Assembly (NCBI RefSeq): GCF_028369295.1 | Contig: NZ_JAQMYP010000065.1 | Span: forward strand, 1-49,921 | Source of the DNA: Streptomyces sp. HD | Lineage (GTDB): Bacteria; Actinomycetota; Actinomycetes; Streptomycetales; Streptomycetaceae | Reading direction: 5' to 3' | Length of the DNA stretch: 49,921 nt | Shown: piece after piece, positions 7,652 through 17,511 of the stretch | Layout: every line of letters begins with the position of its first letter | Position numbering within the stretch: position 1 is the first letter of the stretch | The notes under the pieces: model-generated | Seen by the model: only the letters and a program-made list of their open reading frames with translations | Database searches by the model: none | Told to the model about the DNA's origin: nothing | Made by a program: the position numbers and the translations under genes

Positions 7652-9925
7652 TCAGACGTTCACCAGTCCCTGCTCCTCACCCGGACCCGCACCCTTCACA
7701 TCGCCCGAGCCGGGCGAGCCCGACGAGCGGGCCCAGTCAGCCTGCGTCCGCAGCGCCTCCCCCTCGACATCCACGTTCGGCAGCACCCGGTCCAGCCACT
7801 TCGGCAGCCACCACGCCTTCTTGCCGAGCAGAGCCAGCACGGCCGGGACGATCGCCATCCGCACGATGAACGCGTCGAAGAAGACCGCGATCGCCAGTCC
7901 GAAGCCGATCATCTTGACCATCGCCTCGCTGGAGCCGACGAATCCCGCGAACACCGCGATCATGATCACCGCCGCGGCCGTCACGACCCGTGCCCCGTGG
8001 TTGAAGCCGGTCACCACGGCCTGGCTCGGCTTCTCGCCATGGATGTACGCCTCTCGCATCCGGGTCACGAGGAACACCTCGTAATCCATCGCGAGGCCGA
8101 AGACCACACCGATCAGGAAGATCGGCATGATCGCCACGATGGGGCGGGTCTCGTCGACGCCCACGAGGTCGGCCATCCAGCCCCACTGGAAGACCGCGAC
8201 CACGGCACCGAGGGCCGCCATCACGCTCAGCAGGAAGCCGAGGGCTGCCTTCAGCGGGACGAGGATCGAGCGGAAGACCACGATCAGCAGCAGGAACGCC
8301 AGGCCCACGACCAGGGCCAGGTACGGCATCAGCGCGTCGTTCAGCTTCTGCGCGACGTCGATGTTCATGGCTGTGGTACCGGTGACCAGTACCTCCGCGT
8401 CCGTGTCGGCCTTGATGTCCGTGCCCGCGTCCCGGATCGCGTACACCAGGTCCTCGGTGGTGATCGCCGACGGCTCGGAGTCCGGGATCACCGTGATCGT
8501 GGCCGTGTCGCCCGCCTTGTTGGGGGCGGCCGGCGTCACGGTCGCGACGTTCTCAAGGCCCTTGATGTCGTCGCCGACCTGCTTGAAGGCCGCGTCCGGG
8601 TCGTCGCTGGCCTTCGCGTCGACGACGACCACCAGGGGGCCGTTGAAGCCCGGGCCGAAGCCGTCGGACAGCAGGTCGTACGCCCGGCGCTGCGTCGTCG
8701 AGGTCGGCAGCGAGCTGTCGTCCCCGATGCCCAGATCCATGGAGGTGGTGGGGATGGCGGCGGCGCCGAGGCCGACGATGCCGAGGAGCAGTACGGCGAT
8801 CGGACGGCGTACGACGAACCTCGCCCAGCGCGTGCCCATGTTGGGCTTGGGCTCGGCCTTGGACGAAGCGGCCTTGCGCGCGGCTCGGGCGCCGCCCAGG
8901 AACCTGCTCTTCTCGCCCGCCGGCCTGACCCTCCGACCCGCGTAACCGAGCAGCGCGGGGATCATCGTCAGTGCGATGAGGACGGCGATGGCGACCGTGC
9001 CCGCGGCCGCGACACCCATCTTCGTCAGCATCGGCATGTTGACGACGGACAGGCCCACCAGCGCGATCACGACCGTGAGACCGGCGAACACCACCGCCGA
9101 GCCCGCGGTGCCGACGGCCCGGCCGGCCGCCTCCTCGCGCTCGCGGCCCTCGGCCAGTTCGGTCCGATAGCGGGAGAGGACGAACAGGGCGTAGTCGACG
9201 CCGACCGCCAAGCCGATCATCGAGGCCAGCGTCGACGTCGTCGAACCCAGGTCGAGGGCGCTGGCGAGGGCGGTGATCGCCGAGACTCCGATGCCGACGC
9301 CGATGAGGGCCGTCAGCAGTGGCAGGCCGGCCGCGAGCAGTGAGCCGAAGGTGATGACCAGGACCACAGCGGCGACCGCGATACCGATGATCTCGCCGGC
9401 GCCGGTCTCCGGCTGCGCCTGGAGTGCGTCTCCGCCGACCTCCACGGTCAGCCCGGCGTCCCGCGCGTGCTGCGCGGCATCCTCCAGGGCTTCCCGGGTG
9501 CCGTCCTGCAGTTCCATGCCGGGGACCTTGTACTTGACCGACGCGTAGGCGATCATGCCGTCCTTGCTGACGGCGTCGGCCTTGTACGGGTCGGCGACGG
9601 AGGCGACCTCGGAGCCTTCGCCCAACTCGTCGACGGTCTTCTGCGCGGCGTCCCTGTTGGCGGCGTCCGTCATCTTCTCGCCGGCGGGTGCCTTGAAGAC
9701 GACGCGGGCGTTGCCGCCGTCGGCGCTCATCCCGGGGAAGCGCTGTTCCAGCAGGTCGAAGGCCTTCTGGGCCTCGGTGCCGGGGACGGAGAAGGACGTG
9801 TTGCTCGCCGCGGGGGCGCTGGCCGCGGCGAAGCCCGCGAGCGTCAGCAGTGCCACCCATATGAGGGCGACGAAATGCCGTCGCCTGAAGGCGAGTCGGC
9901 CGAGTCTGTAGAGAAACGTGGCCAC
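7652..9925 (-). CDS. MMPL-family (RND superfamily) transporter
   Basis: Large inner-membrane exporter (757 aa) with the internal two-fold repeat of MMPL proteins. Helix 1 follows RRRHFVALIWVALLTLAGF. A long external domain (about residues 45-165) comes before a block of five helices with GVGVDYALFVLSRYR (here IGLAVGVDYALFVLSRYR). A second helix 7/external loop/five-helix block ends with FGLAMDYEVFLVTRMREAY. These DYxLFLxxRxRE motifs carry the proton-relay aspartates. MMPL proteins export lipids, siderophores or polyketide products. The start is a GTG preceded by GGGAG. It stands alone; the LAL regulator starts ~600 bp away in the opposite direction. Substrate unknown. Confidence 0.93.
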   Translation of the reverse strand: MATFLYRLGRLAFRRRHFVALIWVALLTLAGFAAASAPAASNTSFSVPGTEAQKAFDLLEQRFPGMSADGGNARVVFKAPAGEKMTDAANRDAAQKTVDELGEGSEVASVADPYKADAVSKDGMIAYASVKYKVPGMELQDGTREALEDAAQHARDAGLTVEVGGDALQAQPETGAGEIIGIAVAAVVLVITFGSLLAAGLPLLTALIGVGIGVSAITALASALDLGSTTSTLASMIGLAVGVDYALFVLSRYRTELAEGREREEAAGRAVGTAGSAVVFAGLTVVIALVGLSVVNMPMLTKMGVAAAGTVAIAVLIALTMIPALLGYAGRRVRPAGEKSRFLGGARAARKAASSKAEPKPNMGTRWARFVVRRPIAVLLLGIVGLGAAAIPTTSMDLGIGDDSSLPTSTTQRRAYDLLSDGFGPGFNGPLVVVVDAKASDDPDAAFKQVGDDIKGLENVATVTPAAPNKAGDTATITVIPDSEPSAITTEDLVYAIRDAGTDIKADTDAEVLVTGTTAMNIDVAQKLNDALMPYLALVVGLAFLLLIVVFRSILVPLKAALGFLLSVMAALGAVVAVFQWGWMADLVGVDETRPIVAIMPIFLIGVVFGLAMDYEVFLVTRMREAYIHGEKPSQAVVTGFNHGARVVTAAAVIMIAVFAGFVGSSEAMVKMIGFGLAIAVFFDAFIVRMAIVPAVLALLGKKAWWLPKWLDRVLPNVDVEGEALRTQADWARSSGSPGSGDVKGAGPGEEQGLVNV

Positions 9926-10521
9926 GAGGGCGTACTCCCGGTCATGTCGTGGGTCGTGGGTTCTTCGGGGCAGCGGTGATCAGCCCGGCGGGGAGGCAGG
10001 GTTGATCGGCCCTACGACGTGGGCGGTTCACGTCAGGGCTGAGTGCGGGCCTTGTCAGGCGGTGGTTGAGCCGAGGGTTCGGGGAGGACCACGGCGTCGA
10101 TATGCGTAGGGAGGAAGTCCTGCGTCGGCGGCTGTTCGTCGATCAGCGTGCGGGCGGCGATCGCAGAGGGAGGCGCGCAGCCCACAAGACTCTGTCTGAG
10201 GTGATCAGGCTGATCCGGTCAGGCAGCCGGCTTCGACGGAGGCTCGTGTGAGACCTGCCACCACGACGACGGGTAAGTCTGCCCTGGAGCGGATTGGTGT
10301 CATGGAAGTTCTTCATCCCTGTTCGACGTGCACCGGCGCTTCGCGAGAGTCCTACAGCTGGAGGCGGACCCGCCCGGACAGCCCAGAGGGCCATCCCTGC
10401 AGAAAGACCGGTCGTTCTACTATGTGACCATAGCCTCCCTGGGATCCTCGCGCCACACACATCGACCCAATTGAGGCGTTCCTCACCCCCCACCACTGAC
10501 ACAGAGAGGTAGCCTCACCGC
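9926..10521. other. 596-bp intergenic region between divergent MMPL and LuxR genes
   Basis: No convincing gene: open frames here are short and show no family resemblance. One clear element is the inverted repeat CTATG-TGAC-CATAG at 10420-10433, ~90 bp before the LuxR gene, which could be an operator. The remainder shows nothing I can name. Confidence 0.45.
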
Positions 10522-13260
10522 ATGCTCCACGGGCGGCAAAAGGAACTCCACGCACTGAGCCGGCTTGTCGCGGAGGCCAGTGCTGGCCAGGGCGGAGCGC
10601 TGATCGTGGAGGGGGACGCCGGGGTCGGCAAGACCGCGTTGCTACGGCGCACTGTTGCCGCCGCCGGCAGCGGCACGCACGTACTGACCTGCTCGGGCGT
10701 CCAGGCCGAAGTCGCCCTGGCCTTCGGCGGATTACAGCGGCTGGTGACACCGCTGCTCGACCGGCTGCCGGAGCTGCCGGACGATCAAGTCGCCGCGCTG
10801 CGCAGCGCGTTGGGCCTGTCCACCGCGCCCGCCACGGATCTGATGGTCCGTACGGCCGTGCTGTCCCTGTTGGACCGGGCCGCGGCGCGCACCCCCCTGC
10901 TGCTTGTCGCGGACGATCTGCACTGGCTCGACCCGGCCACCGCCGGTGTGCTGCTCTACGCCGCCCGCCGCCTCGAAGGCCGCCCCATCGCCTTCCTCGC
11001 CGCCGTCCGCGAAGCCGGAGAGGCCATTCGGGACCTGCCGCGGCTCACGCTCCGCGGGCTCACCCCGGACGCCGCGTCCGCCCTCCTCGACGAGCACGGC
11101 TGGGGGACTCCGGGTCCGGCCAGGCGCGCCGTCGCCGACGCCGTGGGAGGCAACCCGCTGGCGTTGCAGGAACTGGTACGGCTCGGCAGTCCGGCGGAGG
11201 TCGCGGAGAAGGTCGTACTCACCGGAACTGCCCCGCTCAGCCTGCGTCTTCGCGAGGTCTTCGCCGAACGCACCCGCGAACTGCCCGAATCGGCCCGCAC
11301 CCTCCTGCTGGTGGCGGCAGCGGAGGACAGCGGCCGCACCGGCATCGTGCTCGCCGCAGCCCGGCGGCTGGCGGTCGACGAGCAGGCACTGGACGTCGTG
11401 GAGGCCGCGGGGCACCTGGAGGAAGTGTCGGGCGGCCGACTGAGGTTCCCGCATCCGCTCGTACGGGCCGCGGTGTATGCCGACGCCTCTGCTCGCCGGC
11501 GTGCGCTCGCGCATCGCGCCCTCGCCGACGAGTTGGCGACGCGACACCCGGAGGGCGGGCAGCACGAACGGGCCGTGTGGCATCGCGCGCTGGCGGCCAC
11601 CGGCCCCGACGAGCAACTGGCCGAAGCACTGGAAGCCGGCGCGGCCACCGTGCGCCGCAGGGGCGGACTCGCCGCGGCCGCGGCCGTACTGCACCGGGCC
11701 GCGCTGCTGAGCCCCACGGAACAACAGCACACCAGGCGACTCGCCGCCGCGGCCGAAGCAGCCTGGAAGTCGGGCAACCCTCAGCTGGCCCACCCGCTGC
11801 TGAGGGAGGCGCTGTCCCAGCCCGCCGATGCCGGAACTCAGCTGGAACTGGACCGGCTGCGGGGCATGATGGAGCTCTGGGGTGGCGATCAGCAGGCGGC
11901 GACGGCCCGGCTGCTGGACAGTGCGGCCGCGCTCATCAACCACTCCCCCGGGCAGGCGGTGACCCTGGCTTTCATGGCGGTGGACGGGGCGCTGCGCGCC
12001 GACCGGACGGACGAGGCCCTGCGGGCCGCGCGGCTCATCGAGGCCGCCGGCGGCGAGGACCCCGGGTATGCCCGGTACGGGAGTTGGCTGGCGGACGCGG
12101 TCGTCGGCCGTCCCCGGGACGGGCTGACTCCCTGGCAGATCCTCCAGGCCCCGCCGGAGGGCCTCAGCCGCAACGACGCCCACCGCCACGTGTGGCCTGC
12201 CGCGCTGAGCAACCTCGGGCCCTCCCCTCGGACGGCCAGGTCCTTCATCCTCGAAGCCTGCGACCGTTTCGCGACGTCCGGGATGCTCGCGGTCCGCGGC
12301 CTGCTTCTGTCGTGGCTTGCGGATCTGGAGTACCGGATCGGGCTGTGGCCCGAGTGCGAGGCGCACGCGCAGGAGGGGTTGCGGATGGCCCGGGACGTCG
12401 GGCAGCCCGTCCTGGAGGCGGATCTGCTCGCGGTGCTGGCCCTGCTGTCCGCCGGGCGCGGCGAGGCGGCGGATTGCCGCGCGTACGCCGAACGCGCCCA
12501 AGCTCTGGCGGTGCCGCAGGGCAACAGGTCGGCGGCGGGCACCGCGCAGTGGGCGCTGGGGCGGCTGTCCCTGGGCGCCGGCGACTACGCGGAAGCCTGT
12601 GAACAGCTCGCGGCGCTCGGCGAGTTGGGCTCACCGTTCGCCCACCGCCAGGTGGCCCGGCAGGCCGTCCTCGACGTGGTGGAGGCGCAGGTGCGCGCGG
12701 ACCGCGGGGAAGCCGCCGAGCAGCCGGCGCGGGCGTTCGAGGAGTGGTCGGAGCGGACCACTCTGGCCTGGCCCGAGCTGTCCCGGCACGCTATCCGCGC
12801 CCTGCTCGCGGAGGGCGACGCGGCCGACAAGCACTTCCAGTCGGCCCTTTCGGCTCCGGGCGCGGCGGACGCTCCGCTCGCCCGGGGGCATACGGCACTG
12901 CTGTACGGGGAGTGGCTGCGTCGGAACCGGCGTGAGGGCGAGGCCAGAACACAGCTGCGCTCGGCACTGGAGACGCTGGCGGGCCTCGGGGCGCGGGACG
13001 AGGCGGACCGCGCCCGCGCCCAGCTGCGCGCTGCGGGAGGTGCGCCACGTCGGCGGGGCGGCGATCCGTCGGCTCGGCTGACGGTCCAGGAACTGCAGGT
13101 CGCCCGGCTGGCGGCGGAGGGGCTGAGCAACCGGGAGATCGGCGCGCGGCTCTCCTTGAGCCCGCGCACCGTCGGCTACCACCTGTACAAGGTGTTCCCC
13201 AAGCTGGGCATCAGCAGCCGCTCCCAACTGCGCGACGCGGACCTGGATGCCGTTGGCTGA
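10522..13260 (+). CDS. LAL-type LuxR-family transcriptional regulator with AAA ATPase domain
   Basis: Large ATP-binding regulator (912 aa) of the MalT/LAL type. The N-terminal P-loop GDAGVGKTALL (about residues 32-41) is followed by a Walker B-like LLLVADDLHWLDP. The middle third is helical, TPR-like repeat material rich in Ala/Leu. The C-terminus is a LuxR helix-turn-helix with LTVQELQVARLAAEGLSNRE and GARLSLSPRTVGYHLYKVF (about residues 855-890). Such proteins switch on neighbouring operons when a ligand triggers ATP-dependent oligomerisation. Candidate targets are the pao-like operon, which converges on it and overlaps its last 50 bases, or the divergent MMPL gene. Start ATG at 10522 follows GAGAGG. 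Confidence 0.92.
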   Translation: MLHGRQKELHALSRLVAEASAGQGGALIVEGDAGVGKTALLRRTVAAAGSGTHVLTCSGVQAEVALAFGGLQRLVTPLLDRLPELPDDQVAALRSALGLSTAPATDLMVRTAVLSLLDRAAARTPLLLVADDLHWLDPATAGVLLYAARRLEGRPIAFLAAVREAGEAIRDLPRLTLRGLTPDAASALLDEHGWGTPGPARRAVADAVGGNPLALQELVRLGSPAEVAEKVVLTGTAPLSLRLREVFAERTRELPESARTLLLVAAAEDSGRTGIVLAAARRLAVDEQALDVVEAAGHLEEVSGGRLRFPHPLVRAAVYADASARRRALAHRALADELATRHPEGGQHERAVWHRALAATGPDEQLAEALEAGAATVRRRGGLAAAAAVLHRAALLSPTEQQHTRRLAAAAEAAWKSGNPQLAHPLLREALSQPADAGTQLELDRLRGMMELWGGDQQAATARLLDSAAALINHSPGQAVTLAFMAVDGALRADRTDEALRAARLIEAAGGEDPGYARYGSWLADAVVGRPRDGLTPWQILQAPPEGLSRNDAHRHVWPAALSNLGPSPRTARSFILEACDRFATSGMLAVRGLLLSWLADLEYRIGLWPECEAHAQEGLRMARDVGQPVLEADLLAVLALLSAGRGEAADCRAYAERAQALAVPQGNRSAAGTAQWALGRLSLGAGDYAEACEQLAALGELGSPFAHRQVARQAVLDVVEAQVRADRGEAAEQPARAFEEWSERTTLAWPELSRHAIRALLAEGDAADKHFQSALSAPGAADAPLARGHTALLYGEWLRRNRREGEARTQLRSALETLAGLGARDEADRARAQLRAAGGAPRRRGGDPSARLTVQELQVARLAAEGLSNREIGARLSLSPRTVGYHLYKVFPKLGISSRSQLRDADLDAVG

Positions 13261-14293
13261 CCCGTACGGCGACGAGCTGGGCCGCGATCGCCGTGGCGAC
13301 CTCGGCCGGGGAGCGGCCGCCGAGGGGCAGGCCGATCGGCGAGTGGATCGCCGCGAGTCCCGCCTCGTCGAGTCCGGCGTCGCGCAACCGTCCGCTCCGG
13401 TCCCGGACCGTCGCCGCCGAACCGGTCGCGCCCAGGTATCCGACGCCCGCCTCGGCGGCTTCCAGCAGCGCCGGCACGTCGACCCGCGCGTCGTGCGTGA
13501 GCACCACGACGGCGGAGCGGCCGTCGAGCCTGCCTTCGCCGCGCAGGGTGCGCAGTCCCGTCTGCGGCAGCCCGGGCAGCACCTCCACACCGGCGTGCCG
13601 TGCCTGCGCCGCGAACACCGGGCGGTGCTCCAGAACGACCGGCCGGTAGCCGAGCTCGGCGCCGATCCGGGCCAGGGGCCCGGCCACCGGCGTCCAGGTG
13701 ACGATCGCCAGCAGCGGCGGCGCGGGGTGTGCGGCGACGAAGACGTCCGGATGTGGACCGGTGCTGAGAACCGCGGTACCGCCTTCCGGTAGCAGAAGCC
13801 GCGCCGTCGCCTCGGCATCGCGGTCCGCCTCGCCCGTGCCGAGGCTGCCCTCCCAGCCGCCGTCGGGCAGCACGACCAGGTGCGAGGAGCCGGTGTCGTA
13901 CAGCCGTACGGCGTGCGCGACGGGGCGCCCGGCCCGGACGGCTTCGGCCAGGGCGGGCAGCCACCGAGCGCCGTCCGCCGGCACCGGCTCGGTCCAGACC
14001 GTGACCGTGCCCCCGCAGGTCAGGCCGACGTCGAACGGTCCGCTGTCGGGGCCGGCGGGACCGTAGCGGCGCAGCACCGGGCGGCCGTCGCCCAGCACTT
14101 CCTGCGCGGTCGCGGCGACATCGGAGTCGACGCAGCCGCCGCTGATCGCGCCGAGGACCGTGCCTTCGCCGTCGACGGCCATCGCCGTGCCGACCGGGAA
14201 CGGTGTGCTGCCGGCCGCGTCGACGAGGGTGGCCAGGGCGAACGGCCGGGACTCGCGCCACCACCCCGCCAGCTGCGGCAGTATGTCGAGCAC
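13211..14293 (-). CDS. XdhC/PaoD-like molybdenum cofactor maturation factor
   Basis: Cytoplasmic chaperone that loads sulfurated molybdenum cofactor into the xanthine-oxidase-family enzyme encoded just upstream. The N-terminal XdhC/CoxI domain is recognised by DAAGSTPFPVGTAMAV, LGAISGGCVDSDV and FDVGLTCGGTVTVW. The C-terminal Rossmann-like XdhC_C domain contains LLAIVTWTPVAGPLARIGAE, AVVVLTHDARVDVPAL and YLGATGSAATVRDR. The length of 360 aa is normal. The GTG at 14293 lies only 4 bases after the stop of the large subunit and has a GGTGGGG site before it. Its last 50 bases overlap the convergent LuxR gene. Gene order equals paoABCD of E. coli. Confidence 0.9.
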   Translation of the reverse strand: MLDILPQLAGWWRESRPFALATLVDAAGSTPFPVGTAMAVDGEGTVLGAISGGCVDSDVAATAQEVLGDGRPVLRRYGPAGPDSGPFDVGLTCGGTVTVWTEPVPADGARWLPALAEAVRAGRPVAHAVRLYDTGSSHLVVLPDGGWEGSLGTGEADRDAEATARLLLPEGGTAVLSTGPHPDVFVAAHPAPPLLAIVTWTPVAGPLARIGAELGYRPVVLEHRPVFAAQARHAGVEVLPGLPQTGLRTLRGEGRLDGRSAVVVLTHDARVDVPALLEAAEAGVGYLGATGSAATVRDRSGRLRDAGLDEAGLAAIHSPIGLPLGGRSPAEVATAIAAQLVAVRVSQRHPGPRRAVGSGC

Positions 14294-14297
14294 TACG

Positions 14298-16532
14298 TCA
14301 CCCCACCAGCTTGTCGGGGGTGATGGGCAGGTCGGTGATCCGTTTGCCGGTGGCGTGGTGAACGGCGTTGGCGATGGCCGCGGCGACGCCCACCGAGACC
14401 ACCTCGCCCATGCCCTTGCTACCGTGCGGGTGCGCGATGGTGTCGGGCTCGTCGATGAACAGCACCTCGATGTCGGGGACATCGGCGTTGACCGGGATGT
14501 GGTAGTCGGTGAGCGCGGAGTCGATGTACCGGCCGGAGACCGGATCGGGCGTCAGCTTCTCCATCAGCGCCCAGCCCATGCCGAACACGATGCCGCCCTG
14601 GGCCTGGTTCCTGGCCGCCTTGTGGTTGGTGATCCGGCCGACGTCGAAGACCGCCACGTGCCGGGTGACACGGACCCTCGGCAGGTCCGGCTCGATCCGC
14701 ACCTCGGTGAAGTGCGCGCCGAAGGTGGCCACGGAGTGGGTGGTCCGGGGGGTGTAGCTGGCTTCGGCCACCACCGGCTTGCCGCCGTGGCGGGCCAGCA
14801 GGGCACGGTAAGTCTCCCCGCGCCTGGTGTCGTCCCGGTGGAACAGCCTCCCGTCGGCCGCCTCGACCTCGCCGTCCGCCAGCCCGTGCAGGGGCGAGTC
14901 CGGGTCGGTGACGGCCATCCGTACCGCGTCCTTGCGGGCCTTCCCGGCGGCGAGGTGGACGGCGGAGCCGGTGTAGCCCGTGGTGCGCGAGCCTGCGTTG
15001 CCCGCGGTCCTGGGCAGGTTGGTGTCGCCCGCGCGGACCGACACCCTGCCCAGGGGCACGCCGGTGCCCGCCGCCGTGATCTGGGCGACGAGGGTGAGGG
15101 CACCGGTGCCGATCTCCTGCGTGGCGGTGCGCACTTGAGCCGTTCCGTCGGCGCGGATCTCCACCTCGGCCCGCGCCTGGTCGGGGATTTCGCCGCGTAC
15201 GGCGGTGGCCATGCCGTAGCCCACCAGTTCGCCGCCGTCGCGCATCGAGCGGGGTTCGGTCGTGCGCCGGGACCATCCGAAGCGCTCGGCTCCCAACTCG
15301 TAGGCCTGGAGGAGGTGTTTGGCGCTCCACGGCTTGCCGGTCAGCGGATCCGAGGTGAGGTGGTTGCGGCGGCGCAGCTCCAGTGGATCCATGCCGAGGC
15401 GGTAGGACAGTTCGTCCATGGCGCTCTCCAGGGCGAAGGAGCCGGGGGCGTCGCCCGGGGAGCGGAGGCTGATGGAGGGGCCGATGTTCACCTTGGCGAT
15501 CTTCGCGTCCATGGCCAGGACCGGCGCGGCGTACGAGCCCGCGGTGGAGACGATGGCGGGCTCGGGCCGGTCGCCGCGCACCTCGGTAGCGTTCACCGTG
15601 TCGTGGAGGATCACGGCGAGTTTGCCCTCGCTGCTGGCTCCGAGCCGGATGCGCTGAACGATCGGCGGCTGGTGGCCCGACGAAGTGAACACCTGCTTGC
15701 GGCTGAGCACGAGTTTGACGGGGCGTCGGACCACGTTGGCCGCGTGCGCCGCGAGCAGGGAGTGCCCCCACACGTCGGTCTTGTTGCCGAACGCCCCGCC
15801 GACCAGCGGGGACAGCACCCGGACGCGTTCCGGCGGCAGCCCGAACACGGCGGCCACGACCTCCCGGTGGCCGTGCACGTCCTGGCTGCAGTCGTTCAGC
15901 GTGAGCGTGCCACCCGACCACTCGGCGACCACGGCGCCCGGCTCCAGCGGCACGTGGCTGAAGTGCGGCACCCGATAGGTGGCGTCGGTACGCACATCCG
16001 CACCGGCCAGTGCCGCCTGCGGGTCGGCGCCCGGCGGGAGCACCAGGTGCTGTGGCCACGGCGGGCGGACGAGGCGCCCGCTCGCGGTGTAGGCGTCGGG
16101 CAACGCCTCGTCGATCGTGGGCACGGGCTTGTGCTCTTCGTAGTCGATGTCCACGAGTGACGCCGCGTGCTGGGCCTGCTCCAGGCTCTTGGCGACGACG
16201 ATCGCGAGGTGCTGCCCGTAGTAGGTGATCTTGTCGTCGGCGAGCGGGAAGCGATTTTCGAGATAGCCACTATCGGCGGGGGTGCCCCGCCAGGGCATCC
16301 GGTCGCGGTGGGTGATGACGGTGAGCACGCCGGGCGCGGACAGGGCCCGTCCGGTGTCGATACGGCGCACCCGGCCCGCGGAGATCGTGCTCGTGATGAC
16401 GATGGCGTGCACCATGCCCCGCAGGCGCACGTCCGCGGTGTATCGGGCCGAGCCCGTGACCTTGTCGCGCGCCTCGACGCGGTTGACCGGCGCGCCGAGC
16501 CCGGATTCGGGAACCTCGGTCCTGAATGTCAT
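14298..16532 (-). CDS. paoC: Molybdopterin-binding large subunit of PaoC-type aldehyde oxidoreductase
   Basis: Catalytic subunit (744 aa) of a xanthine-oxidase-family hydroxylase. It has the a/b-hammerhead domain first (about residues 20-130, including VTGSARYTADVRL and APGVLTVITHRD) and then the molybdopterin domains. Visible landmarks are LSPLVGGAFGNKTDVW, the GDAPGSFALESAMDEL substrate loop and the catalytic glutamate in SKGMGEVVSVG (E710), close to the C-terminus as in PaoC. Family members of this subgroup oxidise aromatic and aliphatic aldehydes to acids. The ATG overlaps the stop of the FAD subunit by four bases. It lacks its own signal peptide, so it must be carried by the Tat-tagged iron-sulfur subunit. 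Confidence 0.92.
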   Translation of the reverse strand: MTFRTEVPESGLGAPVNRVEARDKVTGSARYTADVRLRGMVHAIVITSTISAGRVRRIDTGRALSAPGVLTVITHRDRMPWRGTPADSGYLENRFPLADDKITYYGQHLAIVVAKSLEQAQHAASLVDIDYEEHKPVPTIDEALPDAYTASGRLVRPPWPQHLVLPPGADPQAALAGADVRTDATYRVPHFSHVPLEPGAVVAEWSGGTLTLNDCSQDVHGHREVVAAVFGLPPERVRVLSPLVGGAFGNKTDVWGHSLLAAHAANVVRRPVKLVLSRKQVFTSSGHQPPIVQRIRLGASSEGKLAVILHDTVNATEVRGDRPEPAIVSTAGSYAAPVLAMDAKIAKVNIGPSISLRSPGDAPGSFALESAMDELSYRLGMDPLELRRRNHLTSDPLTGKPWSAKHLLQAYELGAERFGWSRRTTEPRSMRDGGELVGYGMATAVRGEIPDQARAEVEIRADGTAQVRTATQEIGTGALTLVAQITAAGTGVPLGRVSVRAGDTNLPRTAGNAGSRTTGYTGSAVHLAAGKARKDAVRMAVTDPDSPLHGLADGEVEAADGRLFHRDDTRRGETYRALLARHGGKPVVAEASYTPRTTHSVATFGAHFTEVRIEPDLPRVRVTRHVAVFDVGRITNHKAARNQAQGGIVFGMGWALMEKLTPDPVSGRYIDSALTDYHIPVNADVPDIEVLFIDEPDTIAHPHGSKGMGEVVSVGVAAAIANAVHHATGKRITDLPITPDKLVG

Positions 16533-17509
16533 CGCGCACCTCCGAGTTCGGTGAGGGCCCGCCGCACGACCGCTTGGGCCAGGTTCACCTTGTACTTGTT
16601 GTCGGGGCGCGGGGCCGCGCCACTGGTCGCCGCGCGGGCGGCCGCGTCGATGGCGTCCTTGCCGAAGGGCCGGCCGAGCAGGGCGTGCTCCGCCGCCCTC
16701 GCACGCCAGGGCTTGGGCGCGACGCCACCCAGCGCGATCCGGGCCGAGCGGACCGTGCCGCCGCGCACCTCCACAGCGACGGCGGCGGACGCCAACGCGA
16801 AGGCGTACGAGGCGCGTTCGCGGAACTTGACGTAGTGGGAGTGTGCCGAGGAGGCACGGCCCGGCAGCTCGACCGCGAGGATGATCTCGTCGTCGCGCAG
16901 CATGACTTCGCGCTCGGGTGTGCGGCCCGGCAACCGGTGGAAGTCGTCGATCGGGACACGCCGCTGTCCACGGGGGCCCCGGACGACGATCTCGGCGTCG
17001 AGTGCCTGGAGCGCCACGGCGCAGTCGGACGGATGGACGGCGATGCAGGAGCCGCTGGTGCCCAGGATGGCATGTCGGCTGCTGTCACCCTCCAGCGCCG
17101 CGCAGCCGGAGTCCGGCTCGCGGCGGTTGCAGGCGAACTCCGGCTGCCGGTAGTAGGGGCAGCGCACCCGCTGCAGGAGGTTGCCGCCGAAGGTGGCACG
17201 GTTGCGGATCTGCGGGGACGCGCCCGAGCGCAACGCCTCGACAAGGACGGGGAAACCCCGCACGATCCGCGGGTCGTCAATGGCATTGCGGCACAGTGCG
17301 CCGATGCGCAGTCCACCGTTCGCCAGGTCGGTGATCTCGTCGAGGGCGAGCCCGTTGAGGTCGATGAGGTGGCTCGGCCGCCGGATGCCGTCGCGCATCA
17401 GCGTGGTCAGATCGGTGGCGCCGGCGATCACCTCGGCCTCGGGGTGACGGGCGAGAAGACCGACCGCCTCGCCGACGCTGCGTGCGCGAACGTACTTGAA
17501 GGGCTCCAC
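16529..17509 (-). CDS. paoB: FAD-binding subunit of PaoB-type aldehyde oxidoreductase
   Basis: Medium subunit (326 aa) that passes electrons from the iron-sulfur centres to FAD. The FAD-binding loop is VIAGATDLTTLMRDG; the second contact is GASPQIRNRATFGGNLLQR. Between them and the middle of the protein lies a cysteine-bearing insertion (RCPYYRQPEFACNR, DSGCAALEG, SGSCIA), like that of PaoB, which holds an extra [4Fe-4S] cluster. The C-terminal CO-dehydrogenase-flavoprotein domain starts near SHYVKFRERASYAFALAS. I chose the GTG at 17509, two bases after the stop of the small subunit, because the longer frame runs back into that gene. Four-base overlap with the next gene. Confidence 0.9.
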   Translation of the reverse strand: MEPFKYVRARSVGEAVGLLARHPEAEVIAGATDLTTLMRDGIRRPSHLIDLNGLALDEITDLANGGLRIGALCRNAIDDPRIVRGFPVLVEALRSGASPQIRNRATFGGNLLQRVRCPYYRQPEFACNRREPDSGCAALEGDSSRHAILGTSGSCIAVHPSDCAVALQALDAEIVVRGPRGQRRVPIDDFHRLPGRTPEREVMLRDDEIILAVELPGRASSAHSHYVKFRERASYAFALASAAVAVEVRGGTVRSARIALGGVAPKPWRARAAEHALLGRPFGKDAIDAAARAATSGAAPRPDNKYKVNLAQAVVRRALTELGGAR

Positions 17510-17511
17510 GG

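Noticed and set aside
14160..16160. 666-aa + strand frame opposite the molybdopterin subunit
   Set aside because: Shadow of paoC in codon-complement frame; composition is low-complexity and no family motif is visible.
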